A DNA stretch of 41,940 bases from Candidatus Staskawiczbacteria bacterium (lineage in GTDB: Bacteria; Patescibacteriota; Minisyncoccia; Minisyncoccales; Staskawiczbacteraceae): positions 1 through 41,940 of the forward strand of contig CAIKWD010000029.1 of assembly GCA_903831095.1 (NCBI GenBank). Reading direction: 5' to 3'. Of this stretch, positions 30,664 through 37,922 are shown piece after piece. Within the stretch, counting starts at the first letter, position 1. Each line of letters starts with the position of its first letter. Both the position numbers and the translations under genes were made by a program. The notes under the pieces are model-generated. The model worked only from the letters and a program-made list of their open reading frames with translations, did no database searches and had not been told where the DNA came from.

Positions 30664-31023
30664 ATGGACTGTATTTTTTGTAAAATTGTAAAGGGGGAAA
30701 TTCCAAGCTATAAAGTTTATGAAGATGAAAATTTTCTGGCTTTTTTGGATATAAATCCGCAATCTGTAGGGCATACTCAAATAATTCCTAAAAATCATTA
30801 TAAATTTGTTTGGGATGTGCCAAATGCTGGAGAATATTTTGAAGTTGCCAAGAAAATTGCTTTGGCTCAGCAAAAGGCTTTTGGGCAGGAAGTGATAATC
30901 AGCAGAATTATTGGCACCGAAGTACCACATGCACATATTTGGATTTTTCCAATGCCTGACGGCGCTGTTGGAGACAAAAGTGATCTTAAAAATAACGCTG
31001 AAAAAATCAAAGCAAATTTATAA
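30664..31023 (+). CDS. HIT family protein (histidine-triad nucleotide-binding, variant triad)
   Basis: HIT proteins hydrolyse or transfer nucleotidyl groups from AMP-type substrates. The 119 residues contain the family start CIFCKIVKGEIPSYKVYEDE with CxxC (3 and 6), and FLDINPQSVGHTQIIPKNHY. The triad normally reads HxHxH; here residues 89-93 read H-A-H-I-W, so the third His is Trp while the presumed nucleophile (middle His 91) is kept. The gene abuts dnaG (TAATG overlap), indicating translational coupling to the primase gene. Confidence 0.9.
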   Translation: MDCIFCKIVKGEIPSYKVYEDENFLAFLDINPQSVGHTQIIPKNHYKFVWDVPNAGEYFEVAKKIALAQQKAFGQEVIISRIIGTEVPHAHIWIFPMPDGAVGDKSDLKNNAEKIKANL

Positions 31024-32825
31024 TGGATTCACAAATAGAGGAAATAAAAAATAAGCTTAACATAGTTGATATAGTTGGAAGCTACGTTAAGCTTACAAAA
31101 ACTGGAGCTAATTTCCGGGGGATTTGTCCATTTCATTCTGAGAAAGGGCCATCTTTTTTTGTTAGCCCAGCCAGGCAAATGTGGCATTGTTTTGGGTGTG
31201 GAGCTGGCTCTTCAATATACGACTTTGTAATGCAAATTGAGGGAGTGGAATTTGGCGACGCCTTGAAAATTTTAGCTTCCAAAGCTGGAGTTGAATTGAA
31301 AAGAGAAAACCCGCAATTGCGAACAGAAAGAATGAGACTGTATGAAATTTGTGACTTGGCCTGCTCGTTTTTTGAAAAGCAATTGGGTAACAGTGCTTAT
31401 GGAAAAGATGCCAAGGAATATTTGTTAAAGCGCGGAATTACTGAGGAGAGCATTAAAAAATGGAGATTAGGATATTCGCCAGATACTTGGCAGGGATTGT
31501 CTGACTTTTTAGTTGGCCGAGGGTACAACAGAGATGAAATTGTAAGGGCTGGTTTGGCCGTGCAATCTGATAAAGGAAACAATCCATATGACAGATTTCG
31601 TGGAAGAATTATTTTTCCAATTTTTGATTTAAATTCACAGGTAATTGGTTTTGGAGCAAGGATTTTTAAGGAAATAGACAAACAAGAAACTGCTAAGTAT
31701 ATAAATACTCCTCAGACTTTGCTGTATGACAAGAGCAATGTTTTGTACGGAATAAATTATGCCAAGCTTTCCATAAGGAAGAGCAACCAGTGTGTTTTAA
31801 CTGAAGGGTATACAGACGCAATTATGTGCCACCAAGCTGGGTTTGAAAATACAGTTGCTGTTTCTGGAACTGCTTTGACACCTTTGCATTTAAACAATTT
31901 GAAAAGATATACTGACAATTTGCTTTTGTCTTTTGATATGGATGTGGCAGGAGATAATGCAACAAAAAGGGGAATAAATTTGGCTGAGTCGCAGGGGTTT
32001 AACATTAAAGTCATAGATACTTATTCTGGAGCCAAGGATCCGGCAGAAATTATTTTGGAAAATCCGCAAAACTGGGAGGAGTCTGTTAAAAATGCTAGGT
32101 CAATTATGGATTTTTATTTTGATTCTGCTTTTGCCAAGAATGATAAAAAAACTCCGCAGGGCAAAAAGGAAATTGGAAAAATTGTTTTGCCAGCCATTAA
32201 AAGATTACAAAATAAAATAGAGCAGTCCCACTGGGTTCAAAAGCTTGCTGAAAAATTGGGAGTAAGCGCAGACGCAGTTATGGAAGAGATGAAAAGTATT
32301 AAAATAGACAACACTCATCAAAACCAGACTGTTGTGGGGAATAAGGCTATAGAAACTCCGGCGAATAACTTTACATCAGAAGGCAGGAAGAAACTTTTGG
32401 AAGAAAGGATAATTTCATTGGTTTTTAAGAATCCATCTAATATAACGTTAATAAAGGAAGAGGATTATAAATTATTTTGTGAGATTAACGGAAAATTTTT
32501 GGAAAATCTTAATAAAGTTGCTTTGCCTGTTTTAAATTCAGCAGAAGATGAAAAAGAAGAGAAACTTAAAGCTATGTTTGCTGATATTTCTCAGACAGAA
32601 GAGTATAAAAATGCTTTTGGTGTTCTTTCTTTAATGGCAGAAGCAAATGAGGAAATAGACGACCCAGAAGAGGTAAACCTTTGCCTTTTTCAGCTAAAAA
32701 GGTTAGAATTGAAAAATGAACTTGGCAGGCTGTCAGGGGAGATCAAAAACGACCCAAATCAGGCCAGCCAGGACAATCTCAAAGAGTTTGACAAGAAAGC
32801 TAAAGAATTGCATTTTAAAAATTAG
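31023..32825 (+). CDS. dnaG: DNA primase
   Basis: DnaG makes RNA primers at the replication fork. The N-terminal zinc domain shows CPFHSEKGPSFFVSPARQMWHCFGCG (residues 36-61), with Cys/His/Cys/Cys ligands. The catalytic TOPRIM core includes LTEGYTDAIMCHQAGFENTVAVSGTAL and LLSFDMDVAGDNATKRG. A helical C-terminal helicase-interaction region follows. Length 600 is normal. The start codon shares one base with the HIT-gene stop. rpoD follows 24 nt later, the classical macromolecular-synthesis arrangement (here without rpsU). Confidence 0.97.
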   Translation: MDSQIEEIKNKLNIVDIVGSYVKLTKTGANFRGICPFHSEKGPSFFVSPARQMWHCFGCGAGSSIYDFVMQIEGVEFGDALKILASKAGVELKRENPQLRTERMRLYEICDLACSFFEKQLGNSAYGKDAKEYLLKRGITEESIKKWRLGYSPDTWQGLSDFLVGRGYNRDEIVRAGLAVQSDKGNNPYDRFRGRIIFPIFDLNSQVIGFGARIFKEIDKQETAKYINTPQTLLYDKSNVLYGINYAKLSIRKSNQCVLTEGYTDAIMCHQAGFENTVAVSGTALTPLHLNNLKRYTDNLLLSFDMDVAGDNATKRGINLAESQGFNIKVIDTYSGAKDPAEIILENPQNWEESVKNARSIMDFYFDSAFAKNDKKTPQGKKEIGKIVLPAIKRLQNKIEQSHWVQKLAEKLGVSADAVMEEMKSIKIDNTHQNQTVVGNKAIETPANNFTSEGRKKLLEERIISLVFKNPSNITLIKEEDYKLFCEINGKFLENLNKVALPVLNSAEDEKEEKLKAMFADISQTEEYKNAFGVLSLMAEANEEIDDPEEVNLCLFQLKRLELKNELGRLSGEIKNDPNQASQDNLKEFDKKAKELHFKN

Positions 32826-32849
32826 AAAATCTAAATTTTTTTAAACTGA

Positions 32850-34028
32850 ATGGCTAAAAAAAATAAGAAAGTAAAAGTTAAGAAGGTTGTTAGGGCAAAA
32901 AAATCTTCTAAGAAAGCTAAAAAAGGCATACAAACAAAGATTATCAGCTCATCTAGAAAATCTGCCATAGACCAGGCTCAGCTGGATGCTTTGTTAAAGA
33001 AAGGTGAAGACCGAGGGTTTGTAACAACCTCGGAGATTTTGTATGCTTTTCCAAAGATAGAAATGGACATAGAAGGTTTGGAAAAAGTTTATGATGATTT
33101 TAAAGATAGGGGAATTCAGATAAAGGAAATGCAGGAATTTTTGGAGGTAAAATCAAAAAAGGAAAAGAAAGGCAAAAAAGCTTTAGTTGGAAAGATTGAT
33201 CCTATACAAATTTACTTAAAGGAGATTGGAAAATCAAGCTTTTTGTCTGCCAAAGAAGAAAAGGAGTTGGCTAAGAAAATTGAAGCAGATGACGAGGATG
33301 CAAAAAACAGGCTGGCTTTGGCTAACCTTAGGCTTGTAGTTTCCATTGCAAAGAAATATGTTGGCAGGTCGCCAAACCTAACTTTGCTTGATTTGATTCA
33401 GGAGGGAAATCTAGGCTTGTTTAAGGCTGTAAAAAAGTTTGACTGGAGAAAAGGATATAAATTCTCAACCTACGCAACCTGGTGGATTAGGCAGTCAATT
33501 ACAAGGGCTTTAGCTGATCAGGCAAGAACCATTAGAATTCCAGTGCACATGATTGAGACAATTTCCAAATATACAAAAATCAGAAAAAATCTTTTACAGG
33601 AATTGGGCAGAGAACCTTTGGCGGAAGAAATTGCAGCTGAAATGGGTTTGGAAGTGGACAAAGTTCATCATATAAGAAAAATTGCGCAGAAAGCTGTATC
33701 TTTGGAAACTCCAGTTGGAGAAGATAAAGATAAACAGGATAGCGTTTTGGCCGAGTTTATAAAAGATGACAAAACAATTGCTCCAAATACAGAAGCTGCA
33801 AGAAAACTTTTAAAAGAAAGATTGAAAGAAATTTCCAGCGAGCTTACCCCAAGAGAATTGAAAATTTTGGGAATGAGGTTTGGTTTGGACGACGGAGTTA
33901 TGCATACTCTTGAAGAAACTGGAGAAGAATTTGGCGTAACCCGTGAAAGAATTAGGCAGATTCAAGCCAAAGCATTGGAAAAGCTAAGAAAACACAAAGA
34001 ACTCAGAAAAGTCAGAGACTACTACTAA
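32850..34028 (+). CDS. rpoD: Primary RNA polymerase sigma factor (sigma-70 / RpoD)
   Basis: The N-terminus is a Lys-rich tail followed by a short region 1.1-like domain. Region 1.2 is [21 protein letters not shown]. Region 2 contains [53 protein letters not shown]. Region 3 follows, then region 4.2 [27 protein letters not shown]. At 392 residues it is a compact group 1 sigma. Its region 2.4/4.2 motifs are standard, consistent with the TTGACA/TATAAT-like promoters visible across this window. It is downstream of dnaG and followed by a strong terminator. Confidence 0.97.
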   Translation: MAKKNKKVKVKKVVRAKKSSKKAKKGIQTKIISSSRKSAIDQAQLDALLKKGEDRGFVTTSEILYAFPKIEMDIEGLEKVYDDFKDRGIQIKEMQEFLEVKSKKEKKGKKALVGKIDPIQIYLKEIGKSSFLSAKEEKELAKKIEADDEDAKNRLALANLRLVVSIAKKYVGRSPNLTLLDLIQEGNLGLFKAVKKFDWRKGYKFSTYATWWIRQSITRALADQARTIRIPVHMIETISKYTKIRKNLLQELGREPLAEEIAAEMGLEVDKVHHIRKIAQKAVSLETPVGEDKDKQDSVLAEFIKDDKTIAPNTEAARKLLKERLKEISSELTPRELKILGMRFGLDDGVMHTLEETGEEFGVTRERIRQIQAKALEKLRKHKELRKVRDYY

Positions 34029-34040
34029 AAAATATAAAAC

Positions 34041-34078
34041 AAAAAACCGTCCCGACTTAGGTCGTGGGCGGTTTTTTA
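34041..34078. terminator. Intrinsic terminator after rpoD (bidirectional)
   Basis: ACCGTCC-CGAC-ttag-GTCG-t-GGGCGGT with A- and T-runs on the flanks. It serves rpoD (+) and the convergent membrane-protein gene (-). Confidence 0.9.
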
Positions 34079-34086
34079 ATGTTTAA

Positions 34087-34464
34087 TTAAGCAGTGAATC
34101 CAAAGTAGGTTATTATCAATCCAATTATAATTCCAAGTACTAATGCATAAGGCAAGAACTGAGATTTTTCTATGTTCTTTGTATATTTTTTAACCAATTC
34201 TGGCATAAATAACAAAGACAAACCTTTTATTAACGACAACCAACCTAAAATTGTTATAATGATCTGCCAGTTTTTAACCCAAATATTGTGGGCTAAAATC
34301 ATGGAGATACCAATTACAAAACTGGTCATGCCCCACATAAAGAAGCTTTCTTCTGTTTCTAATTGATTAAAAATCTTTTTTAAGTGTTTTTCCTTTATTA
34401 ACAAGGCAAAACAAATAACTACTAGTGAAATTCCCCAAATTTCTGCTAAATAATTTGATAGCAT
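34087..34464 (-). CDS. Hypothetical integral membrane protein (125 aa)
   Basis: Four hydrophobic helices (about residues 6-24, 41-60, 66-88 and 103-122) separated by short basic/acidic loops. The first loop contains KEKHLKKIFNQLETEES. No catalytic or metal motif; no family recognised. The minus-strand direction makes it convergent with rpoD, and its start lies next to a large nested palindromic element. Confidence 0.75.
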   Translation of the reverse strand: MLSNYLAEIWGISLVVICFALLIKEKHLKKIFNQLETEESFFMWGMTSFVIGISMILAHNIWVKNWQIIITILGWLSLIKGLSLLFMPELVKKYTKNIEKSQFLPYALVLGIIIGLIITYFGFTA

Positions 34465-34474
34465 ATTTTTATTT

Positions 34475-34598
34475 TTAGCTTAGCAACAAACTTTTTTACG
34501 TTCGGCAATAAACTTTTCTGCGCTATTTCGCCACTTCGTGTGCGAAGGGCTTTCGAAAAGTTCATTACCTCACTTACATTTAGTTTATTGACTCGCTA
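34475..34598. repeat. Nested composite palindromic element, family A
   Basis: Two related palindromes lie one inside the other. The inner arms TCGGCAATAAACTTTTC (34502-34518) and GAAAAGTTCATTACCTC (34555-34571) enclose TTCGCCAC-ttc-GTGTGCGAA. The outer arms are TTAGCTTAGCAACAAACT (34475-34492) and TTTAGTTTATTGACTCGCTA (34579-34598). Left arms of both copies share the AGCAACAAACTTTT/GGCAATAAACTTTT word, suggesting one element inserted in another. It fills the 156-nt gap between two minus-strand genes. Confidence 0.75.
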
Positions 34599-34620
34599 TA
34601 GTTAATATTAAACCGACCTT

Positions 34621-35475
34621 TTAGTAAATTGCGCTTAAATCTATGTCTTTGGCATCTTTTACTTTTCCCTTGTGTTTTCCCATGCATTCGTCAGACGAGC
34701 GATGAGTGTATTCGTAGATTATTTTTTTTCTTTCTTCGGTAGACAAGTCCTGCTTGTTGATTGCCGGGCCACCTATGCATCCGCCATTGCAGTTTAGCAA
34801 GTCTAAAAACTTATATTGTCTGCTCCCGCTTTTAAAGTCTTCAAGCACTTTTTTTATATTTCCAGCTCCGTCGGTTACTAAAATTTCTCCTTCTTTGAAA
34901 AGTTTTTGTATATGCGAAGTAGCTGCCAAGCCTCCTGATATTGGATAAATTTTTGTGTATTCTCTTATTAAAGAGTCAAAGCAAATTTTATCTGAAAAAT
35001 CTTCTTCTTTTATTCCTGCTTGGTCAAAAATTTTCTTCAAATCTTTCAGCGTTATAACTGCGTCTATTTCCTTATATTTTGGTGCTTCCAAAAGTTCTTT
35101 TGCCCAACATGGAGAAATAAAAACAATTTTATAATTTGGGTTTATTTTCTTGCATATTTTTGCCATGGCTGCCATTGGGGAAACAACTGGCATTAAATAC
35201 TTTGCCAATTCTGGATATTGAGCTTTTACTAAAGCTACAACAGTAGGGCAGGGGCTAGAAATATATAATTCTTGCTTTGGGTTTTCTTTTATATAATTGG
35301 CGTAGGCCCAGTTTACCATTCTAGCTCCAAAAGTGAGCTCGGTCACTTCTTTAAAACCAAGCTTGTAAAGCATGCCAATAATATTTGGATATTTAAAATC
35401 AATTGCAAAAGTTGGAGCTAACATGGCAATAGCTTGGTTGTTTTTTATGAGGTCAATTTTTTCTTGTAGAGTCAT
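34621..35475 (-). CDS. [FeFe]-hydrogenase H-cluster-domain-like protein without ferredoxin domains
   Basis: The 284-residue protein (ATG at 35475, one nt after the upstream stop; the TTG at 35496 is rejected) corresponds to the hydrogenase large-subunit C-terminal domain only. Hydrogenase motif 1 (TSCCPxW) appears as SSPCPTV (Cys76), motif 2 (MPCxxKxxE) as ISPCWAKELLE (Cys123, Lys126), and motif 3 (CxGGCxxGG) as LNCNGGCIGGP (Cys229, Cys233). The four Cys that hold the [4Fe-4S] cluster are therefore kept. The Cys that relays protons in catalytic enzymes is Pro75, and the motif 2 Met is Ser. There are no N-terminal FeS domains and no small-subunit extension. Alternatives are an H2-sensing or redox-sensor form, or a Nar1/IOP1-like FeS protein. 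No maturase genes (hydE/F/G) are in the window. It forms an operon with two small membrane proteins. Confidence 0.82.
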   Translation of the reverse strand: MTLQEKIDLIKNNQAIAMLAPTFAIDFKYPNIIGMLYKLGFKEVTELTFGARMVNWAYANYIKENPKQELYISSPCPTVVALVKAQYPELAKYLMPVVSPMAAMAKICKKINPNYKIVFISPCWAKELLEAPKYKEIDAVITLKDLKKIFDQAGIKEEDFSDKICFDSLIREYTKIYPISGGLAATSHIQKLFKEGEILVTDGAGNIKKVLEDFKSGSRQYKFLDLLNCNGGCIGGPAINKQDLSTEERKKIIYEYTHRSSDECMGKHKGKVKDAKDIDLSAIY

Positions 35476-35476
35476 G

Positions 35477-35620
35477 TTAGGCTTTATTTTTAACAATCCA
35501 CTGGTTGTAGAGGTTCCATCCTACAAAAACTAAAATAATTATAAAAAACACAACCAAGTGCCAAGTTGGCACTGTTAAAAAACTTACTACTGACAAAATT
35601 ACGCTTCCTACTGTTACCAT
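35477..35620 (-). CDS. Small membrane protein in the hydrogenase-like operon (47 aa)
   Basis: ATG at 35620, TAA at 35477-35479. The stop is one base before the ATG of the hydrogenase-like gene (TAACATG), a coupling-type junction. It has one long hydrophobic region (about residues 5-36, possibly two short helices around PTW) and an aromatic/basic tail GWNLYNQWIVKNKA. A GTGCCAA/TTGGCAC palindrome lies inside the gene. No family recognised. The junction and its conserved-looking topology support a real gene. Confidence 0.65.
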   Translation of the reverse strand: MVTVGSVILSVVSFLTVPTWHLVVFFIIILVFVGWNLYNQWIVKNKA

Positions 35621-35635
35621 ATTTTTTTAAATTAT

Positions 35636-35938
35636 TTATTTTTTAGGCAAATTTCCTAAAATGCCGGTAAAAAAATCTTTTATCTTGTCTACAAAGTAAA
35701 ATAAAGGAGACAAAATCCAGTTAAAATCCGAGCCCCACTTGTTTAAATTTAAAGATATTCCAAATTTTGATAAAACTTCGTCTATATTAAACCCAAAAAA
35801 CCTCTGCAAAAGGAAAATCATTATCAAAATAGATATGATTCCAATTGCAATTTTTATTATTGGGCTGACAATGAATTTTATCAAAAAATATGCAATTACT
35901 ATTGCTACCACTATTTCCACTAATGTTGCTACATCCAT
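35636..35938 (-). CDS. Hypothetical membrane protein (100 aa), first gene of the hydrogenase-like operon
   Basis: Two closely spaced hydrophobic helices (about residues 4-25 and 27-46) are followed by an amphipathic C-terminal half with repeated aromatic residues (WGSDFNWILSPLFYFVDKIKDFF) and a basic end (GNLPKK). No Cys or His, so it is not itself a heme or FeS carrier. It lies 15 nt upstream of the 47-aa membrane protein and in line with the hydrogenase-like gene. A membrane scaffold or partner role is inferred from context only. Confidence 0.68.
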   Translation of the reverse strand: MDVATLVEIVVAIVIAYFLIKFIVSPIIKIAIGIISILIMIFLLQRFFGFNIDEVLSKFGISLNLNKWGSDFNWILSPLFYFVDKIKDFFTGILGNLPKK

Positions 35939-36008
35939 GATTGTTTCTGTTTTTAAAAGTATTATATAATTTTACCATAAAACCAAAAAACATTGCAATA
36001 ATTTGCAA

Positions 36009-36035
36009 TAAAAAAGCCCAAGATTATCTTGAGCT
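36009..36035 (-). terminator. Intrinsic terminator of the 36570-36024 unit, containing the stop codon
   Basis: Minus strand: AGCTCAAGA-taa-TCTTGGGCT (36035-36015) is followed by six T. The TAA stop of the 79-aa gene lies in the loop. Confidence 0.85.
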
Positions 36036-36263
36036 CAGCTCTATTGCTTTGCTGGTTATTATCATAATCCAGCCCGCAAATTGTATAATATATGCAACAA
36101 TTAATTGTTTTATCGCCTTTTCATTAGCTTCAGAGTCCCATTCTGCAAGGATTGGGTTGATTCGGTCTACGCTTGATTTGAAAAAGCCAAAAATTACCAG
36201 AATTGCAGAAGCAATTATGAAGATAATTCCTCCCCGAAAAAGCATGAATAACATTATATTCAT
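36024..36263 (-). CDS. Hypothetical membrane protein (79 aa)
   Basis: The start is the ATG at 36263, six bases after AAAGGAG; the longer frame from 36404 would overlap the upstream gene and is rejected. There are two membrane helices (about residues 8-27 and 55-74) joined by a polar segment with FFKSSVDRINPILAEWDSEANEK. The C-terminus is SKAIELSSR. No family recognised. It is 19 nt after the 95-aa gene and shares its promoter; the stop codon lies inside the terminator hairpin. Confidence 0.7.
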   Translation of the reverse strand: MNIMLFMLFRGGIIFIIASAILVIFGFFKSSVDRINPILAEWDSEANEKAIKQLIVAYIIQFAGWIMIITSKAIELSSR

Positions 36264-36282
36264 TTTTTCTCCTTTCAAAAAT

Positions 36283-36570
36283 CTATAGCCTAGCCATAGT
36301 TTTTTTTGCTTTAGCCAAAGTGTCATATGACTCATTTTCCCATTGGCCATTTTTGTGATGGCTTTTGCAAACTGTTTTGCGGGAAGCTGGCATTCTGACA
36401 ACATAAAGCTGTTCTTTTTCCTGGATTTCTTTTAACACCTCAACTATGTCATAAACACAGGTGGGGCATCTGCATCCGCAGTATCCGCGCTTTTTCTGTT
36501 TGTCTCGGAAACCGTTGAGAATCCTGACGCCCAATTCTTCAATTGAAATTTTCACTTTTTTATTCGGCAT
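36283..36570 (-). CDS. Small Cys/His-rich hypothetical protein, probable zinc binder (95 aa)
   Basis: Basic N-terminus (MPNKKVKISIEELGVRILNG), then CGCRCPTCVYDIVEVLKEIQ (four Cys within eight residues, about 31-38) and a later VCKSHHKNGQWENESYDT (Cys, two His). This could form one zinc site. The YDTLAKAKKTMARL ending is helical. It has a good SD (AAAGGAG) and a TTGACA-N17-TAATCT promoter. No family recognised. Transcribed with the 79-aa membrane protein. Confidence 0.68.
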   Translation of the reverse strand: MPNKKVKISIEELGVRILNGFRDKQKKRGYCGCRCPTCVYDIVEVLKEIQEKEQLYVVRMPASRKTVCKSHHKNGQWENESYDTLAKAKKTMARL

Positions 36571-36624
36571 TTCTTCTCTCCTTTTTTAAATGAACTGTTA
36601 AAACACTAAATCTACGATATTTAT

Positions 36625-36653
36625 AGATTATATAAAATTTTGTTTTGTGTCAA
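36625..36653 (-). promoter_or_regulatory. Promoter of the 95-aa/79-aa gene pair
   Basis: Minus strand: TTGACA (36653-36648), exactly 17 bp, TAATCT (36630-36625). The -35 is two bases after the T-run of the obgE terminator. The same TTGACA-N17-TAATCT recurs at 39673-39645. Confidence 0.75.
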
Positions 36654-36654
36654 T

Positions 36655-36685
36655 TAAAAAACTGCCGTTAGATGGCAGTTTTTTC
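36655..36685 (-). terminator. Intrinsic terminator of obgE, containing its stop codon
   Basis: Minus strand: AAAAAACTGCC-atctaac-GGCAGTTTTTT. The obgE stop TAA (36670-36668) lies in the loop, so the last codons of obgE form the left arm. Confidence 0.9.
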
Positions 36686-37639
36686 TTTAATTAAGTCGTT
36701 GAGGATTTTTTTAATGGCTGTAATGCTGTCGGGGTCAATTATGGATATTGGGATGATTGTTTTTTTTAGTTTTTTGAATTTGGCTTTTATTTTTGTAATT
36801 TCTTTTTTTTCTATTTCATCGCTCTTGCTCAAGAAAATGTATTCTGTTTTTTCCAGTAGGGCAGGGTTGTAAGCTTCTAGTTCTGCTCTGACAGTTTTGT
36901 AGTCTTTTATTGGATCTTCAGATTCAGCAGAAACAAAGTGAAACAAAACTTTTGTGCGTTCTACGTGGCGCAAAAATTTTATGCCAAGGCCTTTGCCAGC
37001 TGAAGCTCCTTCAATAAGCCCTGGAATGTCAGCTAATATTAAGTCGTAATATGTGCCAAGGTTTGGCTCTAAAGTAGTAAAAGCGTAATTGGCAACTTTG
37101 CTGTTGGCTTTTGTAAGTTCGTTAAGCATGCTGGACTTTCCGGCGTTTGGAAGCCCGATAAATCCAACGTCAGCAATCATTTTGAGTTCTAGAAATATTT
37201 CAAAATATTCTCCTTCAAGACCTGGTTGAGCTTGTATCGGGCTAGTGTTTGTTGCAGACCTGAAAAACCAGTTTCCCTTGCCTCCTTTTCCGCCCTTGGC
37301 AATTAACTCTCTTTGGCCAACCTTAGTAATTTCAATGTCCCTTCCAAGAGAAATATTATGGCAAACAGTACCCACGGGCACGTTTAGAGTAAAATCTTCA
37401 GCATTACTGCCGTCATGAAGCCCTGACTTTCCATTTTCTCCGTCTTGGGCTTTGTAGTCTTTCTTAAAGCGAAATTTTCGCAAAGCTCCAAGGTCGCTCA
37501 CGCCCTCAATATAAACATTTCCGCCAATACCTCCATTTCCTCCGGTAGGACCCAAAGCCCATTTTACTTTACTAAAAGTCACCATGCCTTTTCCGCCATG
37601 ACCAGCTTGAACTGTTATTTTTACTTCATCTACAATCAT
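36668..37639 (-). CDS. obgE: GTPase ObgE/CgtA
   Basis: Obg is a ribosome-associated GTPase needed for 50S assembly and stress control. The Gly-rich Obg domain (residues 1-158) shows KVKWALGPTGGNGGIGGNVYIEGV and GKGGKGNWFFRSATN. The G domain has G1 GLPNAGKSSML, G3 DIPGLIEGASAGKGLG, and G4 as LSKSD rather than the usual NKxD. Length 323 means the variable C-terminal OCT-type domain is missing. It overlaps no neighbour; the FTR-like gene ends 6 nt upstream, so trxA, the FTR-like gene and obgE may be co-transcribed. Confidence 0.95.
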   Translation of the reverse strand: MIVDEVKITVQAGHGGKGMVTFSKVKWALGPTGGNGGIGGNVYIEGVSDLGALRKFRFKKDYKAQDGENGKSGLHDGSNAEDFTLNVPVGTVCHNISLGRDIEITKVGQRELIAKGGKGGKGNWFFRSATNTSPIQAQPGLEGEYFEIFLELKMIADVGFIGLPNAGKSSMLNELTKANSKVANYAFTTLEPNLGTYYDLILADIPGLIEGASAGKGLGIKFLRHVERTKVLFHFVSAESEDPIKDYKTVRAELEAYNPALLEKTEYIFLSKSDEIEKKEITKIKAKFKKLKKTIIPISIIDPDSITAIKKILNDLIKEKTAI

Positions 37640-37645
37640 TTGGTT

Positions 37646-37921
37646 TTATTTTGTTACGTATAAATTACAAAAGCAGTGCCCATCTTTTTTAACTTCGTCT
37701 AAGTGCCAGAAGCATGGGCAAATTTTCTTGGCATCTTCAGCTTTGTCTCCGGAAACTCTTCTGCATGGGCAGTATTTTTCTCCATGTTTTTCCTCATTCC
37801 TGAAAAGGCCGTCGGCTATTCTGTTTACCACTTTTTCGTCAGGGTTTAGCTTAATTCCAGCGCTTTCTGCATGTGCTAAAAACTCCTTTTTTAATTCGTC
37901 TATTTTAATTTGGTCTGCCAT
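37646..37921 (-). CDS. Ferredoxin:thioredoxin reductase catalytic-subunit-like protein
   Basis: The 91 residues carry the FTR catalytic pattern CPC-x14-CPC-x12-CxC: Cys51/53 (KYCPCRRVSGD), Cys68/70 (KKICPCFWHLDE) and Cys83/85 (DGHCFCNLYV). FTR uses a [4Fe-4S] cluster beside a redox disulfide to reduce thioredoxin with electrons from ferredoxin. In classical FTR the last motif is CHC; here it is CFC, with a His just before it. The thioredoxin gene lies immediately upstream (1 nt gap), which fits a reductase/substrate pair. No variable FTR subunit is seen, as in archaeal-type FTRs. Confidence 0.88.
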   Translation of the reverse strand: MADQIKIDELKKEFLAHAESAGIKLNPDEKVVNRIADGLFRNEEKHGEKYCPCRRVSGDKAEDAKKICPCFWHLDEVKKDGHCFCNLYVTK

Positions 37922-37922
37922 A

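Noticed and set aside
36264-36404. N-terminal extension of the membrane gene at 36024
   Set aside because: It would overlap the upstream 95-aa gene out of frame; an SD and ATG at 36263 give a normal start.
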